From Erythrobacter sp047872805 (GTDB lineage: Bacteria > Pseudomonadota > Alphaproteobacteria > Sphingomonadales > Sphingomonadaceae): 64,000 nucleotides of DNA. The stretch covers positions 1 to 64,000 of the forward strand of contig NZ_JBLQUK010000004.1 of NCBI RefSeq assembly GCF_047872805.1. Direction: 5' to 3'. The stretch's first letter is position 1. Each line of letters opens with the position of its first letter. The translations under genes and the position numbers were made by a program. Shown here piece after piece: positions 24,360 to 33,485 of this stretch. Below the pieces are notes generated by a model, which was not told the origin of the DNA, searched no databases, and worked only from the letters and a program-made list of their open reading frames with translations.

Positions 24360-26861
24360 ATGACAAGCGCAAACACCGAAATTGCTGAGAAAACTGGCAC
24401 CGTGGCAGCGATCGCGACCGCCCCGATGCTGGCGGGCGTTGCCGGTGCATTGCTGTTGAGCGCCGGGATCCTGTTTTTTGCCACGTCCGATTGGATGCTG
24501 AGCGCGGCCTATGCGGTGGGCCTTGCGGTGTTACTGGCGGGTTTTCTGGCGTTTGAACGGATGCATGGGCGGCCTGTGCCAATCGGGCTTGCAGCGCCGG
24601 ATTGGTCGGTCACGGTGGCCGCAATAGAAGAGCAAGGCGAAGCTGTAGCGATCACCGACCGCGCCAACCGCCTTGTCTGCGCCAACTCTGCCTTTGTCGA
24701 CGGTTTTGGCGCTGGCAGTGCACCGCCGGCGCTTGCACTGGAGCGCGCTGATCTTGAAGCGCTGACCAAGCTGGCCCGTGAAAGCTGGCGCGATGGCGCG
24801 GGCAAGCTCGATATTTTTCACGATCGGCAGGGCGGAGAATGGGCCGCCTTTGCAGTGCGCGCGGGCAGGGGCGAAGATCACCTGATCTGGCGTTTCAGGC
24901 GCGCAATCGCGGCGGCGCCTGACATTCTTGCCAATGTTGACCTTGCCGGACCGTTTGGTGCGATGCTCAGCCGCGCAGGGATCGAAGCCGCCATAACCGG
25001 GCCAGACGGCGCAATTCGCAGCGTCAGCGCAGGCTTTGCAGAGCGCGCTTCGGGCGATGAAGCTGCGACCTTGGCGGGGCAGGACTTTGCCGGATTGCTG
25101 CGCGCTGATGACCGGGATCGGATATTCTTTGCGCGCGAAGGCCGCGCGGGGACGCCGCAGACCTTGATCGACGTGCCGCTGGGTGAACCGCCGCAATCGG
25201 GCACCGCGCCCGGCCCCAACGATGGGGCTACGTTGATGCTGATGGTGGATAGCGGGGTCGGGATCGGCAGCGGATGGGACGGGACAGCTCAGGCGGGCGT
25301 TGCTCAGCTGGAGGCTCTGCTTGCGCAATTGCCATTGGGTCTGGCGATGACCGATCGCGACGGTCGTTTCCTGTTCGCCAATGATGCCTTTCTCCGTTCG
25401 GTCGGGCGGGCAGAACGCGGGCTTCCCGCTTTTCCCACTGATCTGGTCACCCGCGAAGACAAGGCCGCGCTGTCCGATGCGGTGCGCCGCCACGGGCGCG
25501 GACCTGCGACCAGCGGCGATATGGCGGTGCGTCTTGTTTCGCAGCCCGAAGAGCCCGTCTCCATCGGCCTTTCCGGTGTGCGCGGTCTGGGGGAGGCTTC
25601 GGTGCTGCTTAGCCTCGCCGATTCGAGCGAAGAAACGCAGCTTAAACGGCAGGTGGCGCAGGCGACCAAGATGCAGGCGGTCGGCCAGCTCGCGGGCGGG
25701 GTGGCGCATGATTTCAACAATGTGCTCACCGCAGTCATTGGCACCTGTGATCTGATGTTGCTGCGCCACACGCCGGGCGACAGCGATTATGACGATATTC
25801 AGCAGATTCGCGCCAATTCAAACCGTGCCGCTTCGCTGACGCGGCAATTGCTCGCCTTTTCGCGTCAGCAGACCCTGCGGCCCGAAATCCTGCAATTGCC
25901 CGATGTGGTGAGCGAGGTTGGCCTATTGATCAAGCGTCTGCTGGGCGAAAAGATCGGCTTTTACGTTCAGCACGATCGCAATCTGGGTGCCGTGCGCGCT
26001 GACCCGCAGCAGCTTGAACAGGTCATCATGAACCTTGCCGTCAACGCCCGCGATGCGATCAACGCCCATGGCGCGCATGGCGGATCGGGCACGGCAAAGG
26101 CGGAAGGGCGCATTTCGTTGCTCACCCGCAGCGTCAAATCGCAGCAAGTCGTCAAGCTGGGCTCAGAAATCCTGCCGGCGGCGGATTACACCGTGCTGAT
26201 CGTGCAGGACAATGGCGGCGGCATTCCCGACCATGTCCTGCCAAAACTGTTCGAACCCTTTTTCACCACCAAGGAAATGGGCAAGGGCACGGGGCTGGGC
26301 CTGTCGACCGTTTACGGCATCGTCAAACAATCGGGCGGGTTCATCTTTGCCGATAATGTGACCGACACTGGCGGGCGGACGATTGGCGCTCGCTTCACCA
26401 TCTATTTCCCGGTTCATCACGGGGAGGCGCCGCGCCGTCCCGCCGCGCCAGAGCCTGCCGGTTCTTCGGAATGGTCGAAAGGCGGCCGCATCCTGCTGGT
26501 CGAGGATGAAGATATGGTCCGCGCCGTTGCCGAACGCGCACTTGCACGCGCTGGCTATCAGATCACCGCCTGCCCGGGCGGTGAAGAGGGACTTGCTGCC
26601 ATTACGGAGGGCGGCGAGTTCGACATGGTTTTGAGCGACGTGGTCATGCCGGGAATGGACGGCCCGGCGATGGTTCGCGCGATCCGCCAGCTGCGCCCCG
26701 AAATCCCGGTGTTGTTCATGTCGGGCTACGCCGAGGAAGCCCTGCGCAGCGAAATCGATATTCCCGATATGCACTTTATCGCCAAGCCGTTCAGCGTGGC
26801 AGAAATCGGCGAGAAAGTTCACAGCGTAATGCTCCAGGCAAAGACCCGGCAGAGCGCGTAG
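24360..26861 (+). CDS. cckA: Cell-cycle hybrid sensor kinase CckA
   Basis: An 833-residue hybrid histidine kinase. Two membrane helices span about residues 22-40 and 45-64, with PAS-like sensing regions up to about residue 435. The dimerisation domain has AGGVAHDFNNVLTAVIG with phosphoacceptor His 450, followed by the CckA-specific GTCDLMLLRHTPGDSDYDDI and LLAFSRQQTLRPE. The ATPase domain has N-box MNLAVNARDAI, DNGGGI and GTGLGLSTVYG. The C-terminal receiver has LLVEDED and phospho-Asp 760 in LSDVVMPGMDG. In alphaproteobacteria, CckA phosphorylates ChpT and thereby CtrA and CpdR. The ATG at 24360 is chosen over an upstream TTG. Confidence 0.95.
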   Translation: MTSANTEIAEKTGTVAAIATAPMLAGVAGALLLSAGILFFATSDWMLSAAYAVGLAVLLAGFLAFERMHGRPVPIGLAAPDWSVTVAAIEEQGEAVAITDRANRLVCANSAFVDGFGAGSAPPALALERADLEALTKLARESWRDGAGKLDIFHDRQGGEWAAFAVRAGRGEDHLIWRFRRAIAAAPDILANVDLAGPFGAMLSRAGIEAAITGPDGAIRSVSAGFAERASGDEAATLAGQDFAGLLRADDRDRIFFAREGRAGTPQTLIDVPLGEPPQSGTAPGPNDGATLMLMVDSGVGIGSGWDGTAQAGVAQLEALLAQLPLGLAMTDRDGRFLFANDAFLRSVGRAERGLPAFPTDLVTREDKAALSDAVRRHGRGPATSGDMAVRLVSQPEEPVSIGLSGVRGLGEASVLLSLADSSEETQLKRQVAQATKMQAVGQLAGGVAHDFNNVLTAVIGTCDLMLLRHTPGDSDYDDIQQIRANSNRAASLTRQLLAFSRQQTLRPEILQLPDVVSEVGLLIKRLLGEKIGFYVQHDRNLGAVRADPQQLEQVIMNLAVNARDAINAHGAHGGSGTAKAEGRISLLTRSVKSQQVVKLGSEILPAADYTVLIVQDNGGGIPDHVLPKLFEPFFTTKEMGKGTGLGLSTVYGIVKQSGGFIFADNVTDTGGRTIGARFTIYFPVHHGEAPRRPAAPEPAGSSEWSKGGRILLVEDEDMVRAVAERALARAGYQITACPGGEEGLAAITEGGEFDMVLSDVVMPGMDGPAMVRAIRQLRPEIPVLFMSGYAEEALRSEIDIPDMHFIAKPFSVAEIGEKVHSVMLQAKTRQSA

Positions 26862-26882
26862 AGGGCGGCTCGAAAAAATTTT

Positions 26883-26897
26883 GTTCCGCTCTTGTTC
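26883..26897 (+). promoter_or_regulatory. LexA (SOS) box of recA
   Basis: This is an exact GTTC-CGCTCTT-GTTC, the alphaproteobacterial LexA site GTTC-N7-GTTC, 113 bases upstream of the recA start. The second GTTC also opens a palindrome GTTCTATTAGAAC (26894-26906). Confidence 0.9.
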
Positions 26898-26959
26898 TAT
26901 TAGAACAAACCCGATACATGAGTCCCTTGACGGGGCGGCAAACGGGCCGTTCCATTGGA

Positions 26960-26983
26960 CCCGGTTAAAATTCGCTAACCGGG
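26960..26983. promoter_or_regulatory. Inverted repeat CCCGGTTA-N8-TAACCCGGG-type in recA leader
   Basis: CCCGGTTA at 26960-26967 pairs exactly with TAACCGGG at 26976-26983 around an 8-base loop. It also contains TTAA-N7-TAAC, one base short of the CtrA site TTAA-N7-TTAA. It lies between the LexA box and the recA ribosome binding site (GAAGGAG, near 26996). Confidence 0.5.
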
Positions 26984-27009
26984 CCTAGGCAATCGAAGGA
27001 GCGCGTGCG

Positions 27010-28074
27010 ATGGCTACTCAACTCAAGCTGGTAGACAAGGAAAAGTCAGTGGACCGTCAAAAAGCGCTCGACGCCGCACTCGCTCAGATTGATCGCGCCT
27101 TTGGCAAAGGTTCAGCGATGAAGCTGGGTTCGAAAGAGGCGATGGAGGTCGAAGCGATTTCAACCGGCTCGCTCGGCCTTGATATTGCGCTCGGAATTGG
27201 CGGGTTGCCCAAAGGGCGCGTGATTGAGGTTTACGGTCCGGAAAGTTCGGGCAAGACGACGCTGGCGCTGCATGTCATCGCCGAGGCGCAAAAGGCGGGC
27301 GGTACTGCGGCCTTTGTGGACGCGGAACACGCGCTTGACCCGGTTTATGCGCGAAAGCTGGGGGTGGATATTGACGAACTTATCGTTTCTCAGCCGGACA
27401 CCGGGGAGCAGGCGCTTGAAATTACCGATACGCTGGTGCGGTCTAACGCCATCGATGTGCTGGTGATCGATTCGGTTGCAGCGCTGGTCCCTCGCGCTGA
27501 AATCGAAGGCGAGATGGGCGATTCGCACGTTGGACTTCAGGCGCGGCTCATGTCTCAATCCTTGCGCAAATTGACGGGTTCGATCAGCCGTTCGAAATGC
27601 ATGGTGATCTTCATCAACCAGCTGCGCATGAAGATCGGTGTCATGTATGGCAATCCAGAGACTACGACTGGCGGCAATGCGCTCAAATTCTACGCTTCTG
27701 TGCGGCTCGACATTCGCCGGACCGGTCAGATCAAGGACCGCGATGAAGTGATTGGCAACACGACCCGCGTCAAGGTTGTGAAGAACAAGGTCGCCCCGCC
27801 TTTCAAGCAGGTCGAGTTCGATATCATGTATGGTGAGGGCATTTCCAAGATCGGCGAGATCCTTGATCTTGGGGTCAAGGCGGGCATCGTCGAGAAATCG
27901 GGGAGCTGGTATTCCTATGACAGCGTCCGCATTGGCCAGGGGCGTGAGAACGCGAAGACGTTCCTCGCAGAAAATGCGGAAACTTGCGACAAGTTGGAGG
28001 CAGCCATTCGCGGCAGGACGGACAAAGTCGCCGAGGAAATGATGGCGGGGCCGGACGAAGAACCCGAAGACTGA
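27010..28074 (+). CDS. recA: Recombinase RecA
   Basis: RecA forms filaments on single-stranded DNA, promotes strand exchange and triggers LexA self-cleavage. The 354-residue product has the Walker A motif GPESSGKTT (residues 76-84), AFVDAEHALDP, Walker B LVIDSVAAL, the GDSHVGLQARLMSQ L1 loop and FINQLRMKIGVMYGNPETTTGGNALKFYAS L2 region split across the core. The acidic tail is GPDEEPED. Expression is very likely SOS-controlled through the box at 26883. It is followed by a 176-base spacer to alaS that contains an inverted repeat GCGTTCG/CGAACGC. Confidence 0.99.
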   Translation: MATQLKLVDKEKSVDRQKALDAALAQIDRAFGKGSAMKLGSKEAMEVEAISTGSLGLDIALGIGGLPKGRVIEVYGPESSGKTTLALHVIAEAQKAGGTAAFVDAEHALDPVYARKLGVDIDELIVSQPDTGEQALEITDTLVRSNAIDVLVIDSVAALVPRAEIEGEMGDSHVGLQARLMSQSLRKLTGSISRSKCMVIFINQLRMKIGVMYGNPETTTGGNALKFYASVRLDIRRTGQIKDRDEVIGNTTRVKVVKNKVAPPFKQVEFDIMYGEGISKIGEILDLGVKAGIVEKSGSWYSYDSVRIGQGRENAKTFLAENAETCDKLEAAIRGRTDKVAEEMMAGPDEEPED

Positions 28075-28250
28075 GCATGAATGGGCGTTCGGGAAGGTCA
28101 CGACTGGCTTTCACGAACGCTCTGATCGGGCGCTGTTTTGCCCGGATGTCGCGGCAGAGGCGGGCCGTGCAGCCACAGCGACAGGCTGAACCGTGAGTTT
28201 GCTGTCGCTTTGGCTTGTCCCGGCCCTGCGCATTGCCTAACTGCGAAAAC

Positions 28251-30905
28251 ATGACTTCGACCAATGACATCCGCCGTTCCTTCCTCGACTTCTTCGGGGG
28301 GCAGGATCATGTGCAGGTGCAAAGCGCTCCGCTTGTGCCCTACAACGATCCCACATTGATGTTCGTGAATGCGGGCATGGTGCCGTTCAAGAACGTCTTT
28401 ACCGGCCTCGAAACTCCGCCCGCGCCGCGCGCTGCCTCTTCGCAAAAATGCGTTCGCGCCGGCGGCAAGCACAACGATCTCGACAATGTAGGCTATACTG
28501 CCCGGCATCACACTTTCTTTGAAATGCTCGGCAATTTTTCGTTCGGCGATTATTTCAAGGAGCAGGCGATCCTCAATGCATGGACGCTTTTGACCCGCGA
28601 ATGGGGTTTGCCTGCCGACCGGCTGACCGCAACCGTCTATCATGACGATGACGAAGCGTTTGATTTGTGGCGCAAGATTGCGGGACTGCCCGAGGAGCGG
28701 ATTATTCGCATCGCCACCAGCGACAATTTCTGGTCCATGGGCGAAACCGGACCATGCGGCCCGTGTTCGGAAATTTTCTACGATCACGGCGACCATATTC
28801 CCGGCGGCCCGCCCGGCAGCCCGGATGAGGACGGCGACCGCTTTATCGAGATATGGAATCTCGTCTTCATGCAATTCGACCAGAGCGCCGATGGCACCCG
28901 CCGCGCTTTGCCCAGCCCGTCGATTGACACCGGCATGGGGCTCGAACGCATCGCTGCGGTCATGCAGGGGGTGCATGACAATTACGACACCGATACTTTC
29001 AAGGCGTTGATCGCTGCATCGCAAAGCCACACAGGCGTGCCGGTGACGGGTGAAAACGCCAGCTCGCACCGCGTTATCGCCGATCATTTGCGCTCCACTT
29101 CGTTTCTGATGGCGGACGGTGTTCTGCCTTCGAATGAAGGGCGCGGATATGTCCTGCGCCGGATCATGCGGCGCGCCATGCGGCATGCACACTTGCTCGG
29201 TGCGGCAGAGCCGCTGATGCACCGTCTGGTCCCCGCGCTCGTTACCGAAATGGGTCAGGCCTATCCCGAATTGCAGCGCGGCCAGGCGTTGATCGAGGAA
29301 GTGCTGCTGCGCGAGGAAACGCAGTTTCGAAGGACACTCGACAAAGGGTTGAAGCTGCTCGACGAAGCAACCGGCGATATGGCGAGCGGCGGCGAACTTG
29401 ATGGCGAGACCGCGTTCAAGCTCTACGACACTTTCGGTTTCCCCTATGACCTGACCGAAGACGCGCTGCGCGCCCGCGGAATCAGCGTCGATCGGGCGGG
29501 CTTCGATGGCGCGATGCAGCGCCAGAAAATCGCTGCGCGCGCCGCGTGGAAGGGTTCGGGCGATGCCGCATCGGGCGAAATTTGGTTCGACATTGCCGAA
29601 CGCGAAGGCGCAAGCGAATTCACCGGATATACGTCGACTTCGGGCGAGGGCAGAGTGGTTGCCATCGTCAAGGAAGGCGCCGAAGTGGAATGCGCGCGCG
29701 CAGGGGACAATGTGGTTGTCTTGACCAATCAGACCCCGTTCTATGGCGAAAGCGGTGGTCAGACCGGCGATCGGGGCACCATCACCACGCCAGCGGGTTT
29801 GCATGGTCTGGTTACGGAAACAAGCAAACCGCTCGGGCGGTTGCACGCTCATCACCTGCACATCGAAACGGGTACCGTATCTATTGGTGACAATGTCCAG
29901 TTGGAGGTTGATACCGCGCGCCGGAGCCAGATCCGTGCCAACCATTCAGCCACGCATTTGCTACATGCAGCTTTGCGCAACCAGCTGGGTGCGCATGTGA
30001 CGCAGAAAGGGTCGCTGGTGGCCGAAGACCGTCTGCGTTTCGACTTCTCCCATCCCAGGCCGTTGAGCGCGAGCGAGATTGCCGCAGTCGAAGCAGAGGT
30101 GAATGCCGAAATCCTCGCCAATGAACCTGTGTCGACCCGATTGATGAGCCCCGATGACGCGGTCGAAGCCGGTGCCTTGGCGCTGTTCGGTGAAAAGTAC
30201 GGCGATGAGGTGCGGGTGTTGTCCATGGGGCGCAAGGGATCGCACGGGACAAATTACTCGGTCGAGCTGTGCGGCGGCACGCATGTCAGGGCGACCGGAG
30301 ATATTGGGCTGTTCCGGATTGTTTCGGAAAGCGCGGTATCATCTGGTGTTCGCCGGATCGAGGCGCTGACCGGAAACGCCGCGCGCAACTGGCTTGTCGC
30401 ACGCGAAGAGGCGTTGAAGGAAGCGGCAAGTGTCATCCGTGCGGCACCTGAAGACGTGCCGTCCCGGATCGGCGCCCTGCTTGAAGAACGCAAGCGGCTC
30501 GAAAAGGAGCTTGCGGAGGCAAGGCGGGCACTGGCATTGGGCGGAGGATCGGGCGCGCCTGCGCCTGCGGCTGACGAAGATGTCGACGGCGTTGCCTTTA
30601 GCGGACAAATTCTGGAAGGCCTCGACCCCAAGGAACTGCGCCCCTTGCTTGATGAAGCCAAAGCGCGGTTAGGAAGCGGAGTGGCAGCAATTGTCGCGGT
30701 CAATGACGGCAAGGCAAGCATCGCCGCTGCGGTCACCGATGATCTGACCGAGCGGCTAAGCGCGGTCGACCTGGTGCGCGCAGGCGTCGAAGCGCTCGGC
30801 GGCAAGGGCGGCGGCGGCCGTCCCGATATGGCGCAGGGCGGCGGTCCCGATGGTACAAAGGCGGCAGACGCGATTGAGGCTGTTAAGGCTGTGTTGGCCG
30901 GGTGA
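28251..30905 (+). CDS. alaS: Alanyl-tRNA synthetase
   Basis: An 884-residue class II synthetase that charges tRNA-Ala and edits mischarged Gly and Ser. The catalytic core has RRSFLDFF, QKCVRAGGKHNDLDNVG and HHTFFEMLGNFSFGDYFK. The editing domain shows HSATHLLHAAL and the Cys-His pair in CGGTHVRATGDIG. The DHHA1 C-terminal domain ends with GGKGGGGRPDMAQGG. The frame opens upstream at a non-ATG codon, and the ATG at 28251 gives the normal start MTSTNDIRRS. A 615-codon frame on the opposite strand is a shadow. The stop overlaps the next gene as GTGA. Confidence 0.98.
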   Translation: MTSTNDIRRSFLDFFGGQDHVQVQSAPLVPYNDPTLMFVNAGMVPFKNVFTGLETPPAPRAASSQKCVRAGGKHNDLDNVGYTARHHTFFEMLGNFSFGDYFKEQAILNAWTLLTREWGLPADRLTATVYHDDDEAFDLWRKIAGLPEERIIRIATSDNFWSMGETGPCGPCSEIFYDHGDHIPGGPPGSPDEDGDRFIEIWNLVFMQFDQSADGTRRALPSPSIDTGMGLERIAAVMQGVHDNYDTDTFKALIAASQSHTGVPVTGENASSHRVIADHLRSTSFLMADGVLPSNEGRGYVLRRIMRRAMRHAHLLGAAEPLMHRLVPALVTEMGQAYPELQRGQALIEEVLLREETQFRRTLDKGLKLLDEATGDMASGGELDGETAFKLYDTFGFPYDLTEDALRARGISVDRAGFDGAMQRQKIAARAAWKGSGDAASGEIWFDIAEREGASEFTGYTSTSGEGRVVAIVKEGAEVECARAGDNVVVLTNQTPFYGESGGQTGDRGTITTPAGLHGLVTETSKPLGRLHAHHLHIETGTVSIGDNVQLEVDTARRSQIRANHSATHLLHAALRNQLGAHVTQKGSLVAEDRLRFDFSHPRPLSASEIAAVEAEVNAEILANEPVSTRLMSPDDAVEAGALALFGEKYGDEVRVLSMGRKGSHGTNYSVELCGGTHVRATGDIGLFRIVSESAVSSGVRRIEALTGNAARNWLVAREEALKEAASVIRAAPEDVPSRIGALLEERKRLEKELAEARRALALGGGSGAPAPAADEDVDGVAFSGQILEGLDPKELRPLLDEAKARLGSGVAAIVAVNDGKASIAAAVTDDLTERLSAVDLVRAGVEALGGKGGGGRPDMAQGGGPDGTKAADAIEAVKAVLAG

Positions 30906-31675
30906 CCGTGCGGCGGCTGCGTTTGGGTACCATAGCGCAGACCTTGTTTGCTTTGGTTGGCTTTGCGCTTGCCGCGCCTGCGGTTGCGCAGGGGCCCTCG
31001 GCCATCGAATTCCGCGGTTCCGTGTTTGACGTTACTGGAGCAGGTCAGCTCGAACTGGGCGATATTAATAGTTTCCTACGCCCTTTCCGTCGTCATTTCC
31101 GCGAAGTCAGCGATACGCTTGAACTTGAGGTCATTGTCGACCGCGAAGGCGCAATTCTCCATTGCCGGAACGAAAGCTCTCACAGGCTGGAGGCTGCCGG
31201 AATAGCGCTTTGCCAACATGCAATGGGTAGCGGGCGCTTTGTGCCGTTCCCCCAAATCTTGCTCGACTTCACACAGGCCACATACCGGATAAGCGTTGGC
31301 AGCAGCGGCAACAATTCCGCCGGGCGCGCTGAGTTAATTCAGACCCGCGTGGGATATCCGCTGGAAGGTTCGGCCATCCGCTTTGGCACTTTCATGATCC
31401 CTCCTTTGGATCAACGCCTCACCCTTTCGGATGTTAATGCAAAGCCGATGCGATATCCCATTGGAGCTTTGCGCCGGGCCATCGAAGCGCGTGTAACGGT
31501 GGCCATTACTTTCGGCGAGGATGGCAGAGTCGTATCCTGCCGCCCGATCTATTCAAGCAACACTTCAAGAATGGCTTATGATACTTGCCTTGAAGCGAGG
31601 AAGGCCTTTACGTTGCTGCGCACGCCTGATCCACGGCCCTTTGTTTGGAGCACAGTCTGGTTGATAGGTGAATAA
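30902..31675 (+). CDS. Exported TonB-C-like protein
   Basis: A 257-residue protein starting at GTG (30902), which overlaps the alaS stop as GTGA. It has a signal peptide (LFALVGFALAAPAVAQ). The C-terminal part YPIGALRRAIEARVTVAITFGEDGRVVSCRPIYSS...AYDTCLEARKAFTLL resembles the TonB C-terminal fold seen in sphingomonad energy-transducer-like proteins. The N-terminal half contains a more divergent copy (LELEVIVDREGAILHCRNESS...CQHAMGSGRFVP). There is no proline-rich linker or membrane anchor, so it is probably not a true TonB. Role unknown. Confidence 0.7.
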   Translation: MTVRRLRLGTIAQTLFALVGFALAAPAVAQGPSAIEFRGSVFDVTGAGQLELGDINSFLRPFRRHFREVSDTLELEVIVDREGAILHCRNESSHRLEAAGIALCQHAMGSGRFVPFPQILLDFTQATYRISVGSSGNNSAGRAELIQTRVGYPLEGSAIRFGTFMIPPLDQRLTLSDVNAKPMRYPIGALRRAIEARVTVAITFGEDGRVVSCRPIYSSNTSRMAYDTCLEARKAFTLLRTPDPRPFVWSTVWLIGE

Positions 31676-31690
31676 GCGTGCGTTGCCGAT

Positions 31691-33454
31691 CTAAGCTTCG
31701 GCGGTGGAGGTGCGCAGTTGCGGCTTTTCGCTAAGCCCGCCATCGCGTTCCAGTTGTTCACGAAATTCGTCCCGCTTGGCATGGATTGAGGCGATCACCG
31801 GCCCCATGGCGACCCCGATATCGACCAGCACTGCTTCGGAAAGTTGAAGCGAGCTTTCAAGCGTTTCGGGAACCGCGTGGCTTGCCCCTGCGCGGTAAAG
31901 CGCGGCGGCATGATCGGTGTCGCGCGCGCGTGCAACGATCAGCAGGTCGGGGTGTTCGCCGCGCAATTTGCCCACCAGACGCTGCGCCAACACCGGCTCG
32001 TCCATGGTCAGAACCACTGCAGGTGCTCTGTCTACGCCCAACCGCGACAGCGCTTCTCCTCTGGCAGCATCACCAAAGGTCGTGCGGTAACCATCTCGCT
32101 TTGCGCGGTCGACCAGATCCGGATCAGAATCAATCAAGACGTAATGCTGATCATGCGCCACCAACATGTCGGCGATCAATCGGCCCACGCGCCCGCCTCC
32201 GATGATAATGGTGCGCGGTTCGCCAGTGTCCTCTTCGGGCAATTCGGGCACCGCTTCGACCCTCCGGGCAATCACGCGCCCAAGCCGTGCGAGGAGCGGG
32301 GTCACTGTCAGCCCAATAGCGATCACGATCTGCCAGAATTGTGCTGTTTCCAAATCGATCACCAGCGCGCTGGTTGCCGCTGCGAGCACGATCAGCGAGG
32401 TTTCGCTGGGGCTGGCCATCAACACCCCGGTTTCGGTAGCGGTGCTGCGCCGCGCGCCCATCATGCGCAGCAGGACGCCGGTGATGATCGCCTTGAACAC
32501 CAGCACCCCAACCACGGCGGCGGCAATCTCTCCCAGACTAGCCCAGACTAGCATCAGATCGATGCTCATCCCGATGGTGATAAGGAACACGCCCAAAGCG
32601 AGGCCTTTGAACGGTTCCATGATCGTTTCGACTTCGCTGTGATACTCAGTTTCTGCGATCAGAAGCCCGGCAATCAGCGCGCCGACGATCGGGGAAAGTC
32701 CGGTAGCCGAAGTGGCGAGGCTCGCTCCGATTACGACGAGTAGCGATGCGGCAAGGAACAATTCGGGATTCTTGGTCCGCGCGGCCTGGCTAAATAGACG
32801 CGGCAGAGCAAACCGGCCAATGACCAACAGGGCCAGAATCACCAACCCGCCCTGAACCAAGGTCGTGGTCAATCCCGCCATACCGCCCGATTGCGCATTG
32901 GGGGCCAGCGCGCCGAGGATGAAGATGATCGGAACGATCATGATATCCTCAAACAGCAGCATTGACAGCGCCGCCCGTCCGACCGGTGTGCGCGTCCCGG
33001 AAATCGGGAGCACAATGGCAGTAGAGGAGAACGCCAAGGCAAACCCCAGAGCCAGCGCTGCGGTGCTGTTCATGCCGCTGTAATAGCCAAAAAATGCCGC
33101 CGAAATGCTGCCTATGATCAGCAGCTCCAGACTGCCTAGGCCAAACACCAGCCTGCGCATTTCCCATAATCGGTTGAACGACAGTTCCAGACCGATCGCA
33201 AACAGCAGCAGGATGATCCCGAAATCAGCAAAGGGCGTTAATCCCCCCGGGTCCGAGATAGTGATGTAGGTCAGCCATGGGACTTCATCGACCAAGGAGC
33301 CGAGTCCAAACGGGCCAACCAGAATGCCGATCAGAATGAAGCCAATGATGGGCGTGATGCGAAACCGCGCGAACACCGGAATCACGATGCCTGCTGACCC
33401 GAGAATCACCAGTGCATCGGACATTACCGGGGAAAGTGTGAGTTCGCCTGCCAT
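31691..33454 (-). CDS. CPA2 cation:proton antiporter with TrkA-N domain (KefB/YbaL-like)
   Basis: A 587-residue inner-membrane transporter with about twelve helices. It starts SPVMSDALVILGSAGIVIPVFARFRI and contains IIGFILIGILVGPFGLG and LLLFAIGLELSFNRLWEMRR, characteristic of KefB/KefC/YbaL. A cytoplasmic Rossmann domain follows, with the NAD-binding motif IIIGGGRVGRLIADML (around residue 418) and VLIDSDPDLVDRAKRDG. It probably exchanges K+ or Na+ for protons. The stop is 15 bases from the convergent TonB-C-like gene. Confidence 0.92.
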   Translation of the reverse strand: MAGELTLSPVMSDALVILGSAGIVIPVFARFRITPIIGFILIGILVGPFGLGSLVDEVPWLTYITISDPGGLTPFADFGIILLLFAIGLELSFNRLWEMRRLVFGLGSLELLIIGSISAAFFGYYSGMNSTAALALGFALAFSSTAIVLPISGTRTPVGRAALSMLLFEDIMIVPIIFILGALAPNAQSGGMAGLTTTLVQGGLVILALLVIGRFALPRLFSQAARTKNPELFLAASLLVVIGASLATSATGLSPIVGALIAGLLIAETEYHSEVETIMEPFKGLALGVFLITIGMSIDLMLVWASLGEIAAAVVGVLVFKAIITGVLLRMMGARRSTATETGVLMASPSETSLIVLAAATSALVIDLETAQFWQIVIAIGLTVTPLLARLGRVIARRVEAVPELPEEDTGEPRTIIIGGGRVGRLIADMLVAHDQHYVLIDSDPDLVDRAKRDGYRTTFGDAARGEALSRLGVDRAPAVVLTMDEPVLAQRLVGKLRGEHPDLLIVARARDTDHAAALYRAGASHAVPETLESSLQLSEAVLVDIGVAMGPVIASIHAKRDEFREQLERDGGLSEKPQLRTSTAEA

Positions 33455-33485
33455 AGTTCCGGATTAGCGCGCGGGCGCAGGCAAG

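Noticed and set aside
24531..25769. 412-codon minus-strand frame inside cckA
   Set aside because: It is a shadow of the CckA frame; its composition is Arg/Pro-rich and random-looking.
28098..29945. 615-codon open frame on the minus strand across alaS
   Set aside because: It is antisense to a clear alanyl-tRNA synthetase and has no recognisable domain.
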